64,000 nt of DNA, from positions 248,001 through 312,000 of the forward strand of contig CAZOPR010000001.1 in assembly GCA_964581895.1 (NCBI GenBank). The letters are read 5' to 3'. Source of the DNA: Exilispira sp964581895. Lineage in GTDB: Bacteria > Spirochaetota > JAAYUW01. The position numbers were made by a program, and so were the translations under genes. Positions 60,182 through 64,000 of the stretch are shown here, piece after piece. The first letter of the stretch is position 1. Each line of letters starts with the position of its first letter. The notes below the pieces were generated by a model. That model was not told where the DNA came from. It made no database searches and saw nothing but the letters and a program-made list of their open reading frames with translations.

Positions 60182-61255
60182 GTGATCAAAAAAGTTGTTT
60201 ATATTGTAGGACCCACAGCCTCTGGCAAGACGAAGATATCAAATAATTTAGCTTTATATTTTAACCACCCTATTTTATCAATGGATTCGATGCAGATCTA
60301 TAAAGAAATGAATGTTGGCACAAGTAAGCCATCGAATGAAGAATTAAAAAAAATCAAATACTATGGTATCGATATTGTTGAAATAGAGCAGCATTATAGT
60401 GCGGCAGAATATATTAAATATGCAAAAGAGGTCATATCAAAACTTGATGAAAATTTATTATTAATTGTTGGTGGAACTGGTTTATATTATGATGGACTAA
60501 CTTTGGGTTTTTCAAAAATTCCACCAATAGATAAAATGATAAGAGAAAATCTTTTAAGTTTATACAAAGAAAATGGAATTGATTTTTTATATAAAAAACT
60601 TTGTGAGATTGATATTGAATATTCTCAAAAAATTGCTAAAAATGACTTAAAAAGGATTATCAGAGCACTTGAAGTTTTCGAAATAACCAAAAAACCTTTC
60701 TCCTTTTTTCATAAAGAAAAAGATATTGAACCTTTGAATTTAAAAAATAAAAGATATGGAATTTATCTTCCCAGAAAAAGATTATATAATATTATTGATG
60801 AAAGAGTTGATTTGATGTTTGAAAATGGCTTTATTGAAGAGGCAAAAATTCTTTATACAAAATATTTTAATAAAGATTTACCTGCGTTAAAAGCTCTTGG
60901 ATATTTTGACCTTTTTGAATATTTCGAAGGCAAAATCTCGATAGAAAAGGCTAAAGAAAATATCAAACAAAAAACAAGAAATTATGCCAAAAGACAGTTA
61001 ACCTGGTTTAAAAGAGATGAAAATATAAAATGGCTTATTTTACTAAATGAAAATGAACTTGATATTGCAAAAAATATTAAAGTTGATAATTTTAATCAAG
61101 TAAAACCTAAAAGAAAAAAAAATAGATTAAATTTTGAAAATATTGAATATGAACTTAAAGAATTTATTAGCTCGACAAAAAACTATGAATTTGTTTTAGA
61201 AAATTTTGTTGTTGACTACTTAAAAGAAGAAATAGTTGAATTTATGAAGGATTAA
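60182..61255 (+). CDS. miaA: tRNA dimethylallyltransferase
   Basis: MiaA adds dimethylallyl to A37 of tRNAs reading UNN codons, using the isoprenoid dimethylallyl diphosphate. The P-loop 'VGPTASGKTKISNNLA', 'LSMDSMQIYKEMNVGTSKPS', 'VGGTGLYYDGL' and 'LKALGYFDLFEYFEG' are all present. The length of 357 is slightly above the usual 300-320, with a Lys/Asn-rich C-terminal extension. The start is GTG. It lies 3 bases before dxs, whose product begins the pathway that makes its isoprenoid substrate, so co-expression makes sense. No strong ribosome binding site. Confidence 0.95.
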   Translation: MIKKVVYIVGPTASGKTKISNNLALYFNHPILSMDSMQIYKEMNVGTSKPSNEELKKIKYYGIDIVEIEQHYSAAEYIKYAKEVISKLDENLLLIVGGTGLYYDGLTLGFSKIPPIDKMIRENLLSLYKENGIDFLYKKLCEIDIEYSQKIAKNDLKRIIRALEVFEITKKPFSFFHKEKDIEPLNLKNKRYGIYLPRKRLYNIIDERVDLMFENGFIEEAKILYTKYFNKDLPALKALGYFDLFEYFEGKISIEKAKENIKQKTRNYAKRQLTWFKRDENIKWLILLNENELDIAKNIKVDNFNQVKPKRKKNRLNFENIEYELKEFISSTKNYEFVLENFVVDYLKEEIVEFMKD

Positions 61256-61258
61256 AAA

Positions 61259-63208
61259 TTGAACTTTGATGAACTAAAAAAACTTTCAGATAAGAAGTTT
61301 TTCGATTCATTATCTATAGAAGATTTAAATAATTATGCTGAACTTTTAAGAAAATATATCATACAAATTTGTAGTAAAAAAAGTACTCATCTTGCTTCTA
61401 ATTTAGGAACAATAGAAATCTTTTTAGCATTAAATAAAGTTTTTGATTTTTCACATGATCTTTTTACCTTCGATGTTGGTCATCAAATCTACACATATAA
61501 GATTTTGACTGGCAGGTTCGATAGATTTTCAACAATTCGAGAATTTAAAGGACTTTCTGGCTTTCCAGATCCTGAAGAATCGGTTTTTGATTTATTTAAA
61601 GTAGGGCATGTAGGATGCGGCTTACCTTTAGCTCTTGGATTAAGTGCAGGTCTTAGCGAAAAAGAATCCAGTAAAGTTGAAGATAAGCATAAAGATAAAG
61701 ATGATAGCAAAAATAAGAAAAAATTAGAAAGACAAATAGTAACTCTTTTAGGAGATGGATCTCTTACAAATGGTCCAATGCTTGAAGCTTTGAACTATAT
61801 CGCAAATAGAAAAAATGGGAAAATCATCATTATCTTAAATGATAATGGAATGTCTATATCGAGAACAGTTCCATCTATAACTAAAAAGCTTTCATTATTT
61901 GCCACTAAGTTAAATATAAGAGGAAGTTTAGAGCAAAAACTTAAAAAAAAGGGAGAATCAGCAGTCATCGAATCTCTTGTAAAATTCTTCCGTTCACTGA
62001 AAAACTTTATCCTTCCAAAACAAATCTTTGAAGATTTTGGTATAAGATATGTCGGGCCAATAGATGGTCATAATATTAAAGAATTGATAGAATATTTTAG
62101 TTTTGCAAAGAACTTTCCCCAGACTATTTTGATACATGTTAAGACTATAAAAGGAAAAGGTTTTAAACCAGCAGAGGAAAACCCAGAGCTTTTCCACTCT
62201 GCTCCTCCTTTCAATCCTTTAACTGGGGAGGTAAAGCAATCAGCAAACAGTTTTACAAATCTTTTTGGCAAAATTCTTGTCGAAAAAGCAAGAGAAAATA
62301 AAGATGTCTATGCAATAACTGCTGCCATGAAAAATGGATGTGGTCTTGATAATTTTGAAAAGGAATATCGTGATAGATTTATAGATGTTGGGATAGCTGA
62401 AAGTCTTGCGGTATCTATGGCTGCAGGGCTAGCTAAAATAGGGAAAAAACCAGTTGTCTCTATCTATTCAATATTTTTAGTAAGAGCAGCATCTCAGGTT
62501 TACCATGATGTAGTTTTGAATCATCTACCTGTTTTTTTTGCTATCGATAGATCTGGTCTTGTAGGTATAGATGGACCAACGCATCATGGACTTTATATCT
62601 ATCCTTTCCTTTGTAGTCTTCCAGATATTAATCTTTTTAGTTGCGGTTTTATTGAAGATGTTGAGTCTGCTTTTTCACTTTTAGGAAATACAAAATTCCC
62701 TGTTTTCATGCAATACCCAAAAGATGTTGCAATTTCTTTTTATGATGAAATAAAAAAGATATCTTATGAGACAGGTAAGAATTTCAATACAGAATATAAA
62801 CCTTTTGATATAAATAAAATCTATATTAACAATGAAAGCAAAATAGCAATAATAAGTGTAGGAAGTTCATTTTCTATCTGTAAAAATGCATTTGTAGAAC
62901 TTTATAAACAAAATATATATGTTAATTTTTATTATATTAGCAAGATAAAGCCTTTTGATGATGAATCTATACTACAAATATTATTTGATAATCAAAAGAT
63001 TATTGTTGTTGATGAATCTCCTTCATCTTCATATATTTACCAGAAAATTAGTGAAATATCAGCGAAAGCGAAAATGGGAAAAAATTTTTTAGTAGATGTT
63101 TTACCATTTACCTTACCCGATATATTAATAACTCATGGGACAAGAGAACAGTTATTTGACCTGGTTGGTTTTTCTTCAAAGGAACTTGTAAATTTAATAA
63201 GAAGATAA
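61259..63208 (+). CDS. dxs: 1-deoxy-D-xylulose-5-phosphate synthase
   Basis: First enzyme of the MEP isoprenoid pathway; condenses pyruvate with glyceraldehyde 3-phosphate using thiamine diphosphate. At 649 residues it is near the E. coli size (620). 'DVGHQIYTYKILTGR', 'LLGDGSLTNGPMLEALNYI' and 'LNDNGMSIS' are the cofactor-binding parts. The second domain has 'YSIFLVRAASQVYHDVVL' and 'DGPTHHGLYIYPFL'. An ~18-residue Lys/Asp-rich insertion ('KHKDKDDSKNKKK') sits before the cofactor site. The start is TTG, 3 bases after miaA's stop. Presence of dxs implies the MEP rather than mevalonate route. Confidence 0.95.
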   Translation: MNFDELKKLSDKKFFDSLSIEDLNNYAELLRKYIIQICSKKSTHLASNLGTIEIFLALNKVFDFSHDLFTFDVGHQIYTYKILTGRFDRFSTIREFKGLSGFPDPEESVFDLFKVGHVGCGLPLALGLSAGLSEKESSKVEDKHKDKDDSKNKKKLERQIVTLLGDGSLTNGPMLEALNYIANRKNGKIIIILNDNGMSISRTVPSITKKLSLFATKLNIRGSLEQKLKKKGESAVIESLVKFFRSLKNFILPKQIFEDFGIRYVGPIDGHNIKELIEYFSFAKNFPQTILIHVKTIKGKGFKPAEENPELFHSAPPFNPLTGEVKQSANSFTNLFGKILVEKARENKDVYAITAAMKNGCGLDNFEKEYRDRFIDVGIAESLAVSMAAGLAKIGKKPVVSIYSIFLVRAASQVYHDVVLNHLPVFFAIDRSGLVGIDGPTHHGLYIYPFLCSLPDINLFSCGFIEDVESAFSLLGNTKFPVFMQYPKDVAISFYDEIKKISYETGKNFNTEYKPFDINKIYINNESKIAIISVGSSFSICKNAFVELYKQNIYVNFYYISKIKPFDDESILQILFDNQKIIVVDESPSSSYIYQKISEISAKAKMGKNFLVDVLPFTLPDILITHGTREQLFDLVGFSSKELVNLIRR

Positions 63209-63258
63209 GATTTTAATAGAATAGATGAAAAAAATGGTTAAAAGGTATACCAAATAAT

Positions 63259-64000
63259 TATGATTTACCATACAATCTATGATTTATCAGATAAAAATTT
63301 ATACTCTTTACAGGCTGAACTTTCAAACATTGAAGTAAGCAAAGAAGTGATCGATTATATGGCATCAAAATTTACTTTTAAAAGATTCTATATCAAAAAT
63401 CTTGACTATAGAGCAGCAAATATTTTGAAACAGGAGGCTCTTTCCTGCGATATTGATGCCGCTATTTCATATAAAACATATACTATGAATCCAGATAAAA
63501 CAGACATTTTACTTTGTGGAACCATAGCTCAGCTTATAAAAATATCTGAAAAACTTCAGAATCAACCATTCAAACTTAAAGAGCTTGGGATAGATTTAAA
63601 ATATTTGATTGAAACCAAAGATTTTAATCCTATCAAAATAGGAAAATGCGAAATAAAACCAGATGATAGATGCTATATAATGGGTATAATAAATGTTACC
63701 CCAGATTCATTTTATAGTGGATCTCGTTATGTTAGCTCAAATATAGATCTTGCGTCTATTGAAAAAACTGTCGAACAGATGATAGAAAATAATGTTGATA
63801 TTATAGATATAGGTGGCGAATCCACAAGACCAGCAAGTGAACCAGTTTCAGAGGAAGAAGAGATTAAAAGGATAGTTCCAGCCATTGAACTTGTTAGAAA
63901 ATTAACGGATATCCCTATTTCTATAGATACATACAAAGCTAAAGTTGCCCAAATCGCCATAGAAAAAGGTGCAGACCTTATAAATGATATTTCTGCCCTT
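63259..64000 (+). CDS. folP: Dihydropteroate synthase, N-terminal part (3' end cut by window)
   Basis: The frame is open from ATG 63259 to the end of the window (247 codons). After a ~130-residue N-terminal region comes the DHPS core: 'YIMGIINVTPDSFYSG', 'DIIDIGGESTRPASEP', 'DIPISIDTYKAKVAQ' and 'LINDISAL'. DHPS joins 4-aminobenzoate to 6-hydroxymethyl-dihydropterin diphosphate in folate synthesis. The N-terminal extension is found in the longer form of the enzyme known from several anaerobes and archaea. The rest of the barrel is off the end. No strong RBS; AAAAGG lies ~14 bases upstream. Confidence 0.93.

Noticed and set aside
1..64000. Mobile elements, prophage, tRNA or rRNA genes
   Set aside because: No transposase, integrase, terminal repeats, phage proteins or GC-rich structured RNA stretches were seen anywhere in the window.

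Overview
This is a very AT-rich stretch of bacterial chromosome (about 28-30% G+C by eye, not counted), densely coding on both strands. I found no rRNA, tRNA, CRISPR array, transposase or phage gene. The standard code fits, and TTG starts are common, several with a good ribosome binding site. The gene set points to an anaerobic, two-membraned, motile or chemotactic bacterium. It holds MurC, a LolD/FtsX-FtsX/LolA-like set with a beta-barrel protein, a chemoreceptor, TAXI-type TRAP uptake, AsnA, GatCA, a [4Fe-4S] ferredoxin and the MEP pathway enzyme DXS. A deep-branching AT-rich spirochaete or a similar diderm would fit, but this is inference; the window carries no phylogenetic marker I can place with confidence.

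Layout. 0-9 kb (+): end of an ABC exporter, patatin, murC, a lipoprotein, a YhfC-like membrane protease, a SurA-like protein, a NusG-II/Gx pair, and a nuclease-helicase fusion. 9-11 kb (+): ferredoxin and ABC-F ATPase. 11.4-14 kb: divergent GerMN and DUF192 lipoprotein genes plus an unknown gene. 14-16.4 kb (+): GAF histidine kinase, a degenerate sigma-factor-like protein and an anti-sigma-like protein. These converge on 16.5-21.4 kb (-): a polar amino-acid ABC importer operon ending in tsaB and a divergent CHAT-protease gene. 21.6-23 kb: cyclic-2,3-diphosphoglycerate-synthetase-like protein. 23-26.3 kb (-): chemoreceptor and M23 peptidase. 26.6-33.8 kb (+): gatC-gatA, rsmD, a CitG-like gene, DUF47-PiT phosphate uptake, a SpoU methyltransferase and a small membrane protein. 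33.8-37.7 kb: TPR protein, secreted protein, UvrD-type helicase. 37.7-45 kb (-): complete oligopeptide ABC importer. 45-52 kb (-): beta-barrel, LolA-like, FtsX, FtsX, LolD-like, and a CDF zinc exporter. 52-59 kb (+): hybrid sensor kinase with a periplasmic amino-acid-binding sensor, asnA, and a TAXI-TRAP transporter. 59.2-64 kb (+): gmk, rpoZ, miaA, dxs, folP (cut by the window end).

How it fits together. Much of the window serves amino-acid and peptide uptake: the amino-acid ABC importer, the Opp importer, the TAXI-TRAP system, and a kinase that senses through a binding-protein domain. In all three transporter operons the binding-protein gene comes first and a terminator-like hairpin separates it from the membrane genes, a layout that would give excess binding protein. 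The most interesting locus is 13.9-17.6 kb, where a cytosolic kinase, a sigma-like protein and an anti-sigma-like protein face a CHAT protease. It resembles the logic of known systems in which a CHAT protease releases a sigma factor. Other notable items are the PD-(D/E)XK/XPD-like helicase fusion, a long hairpin in the opp leader, and AT-rich tandem repeats that run into coding sequence.
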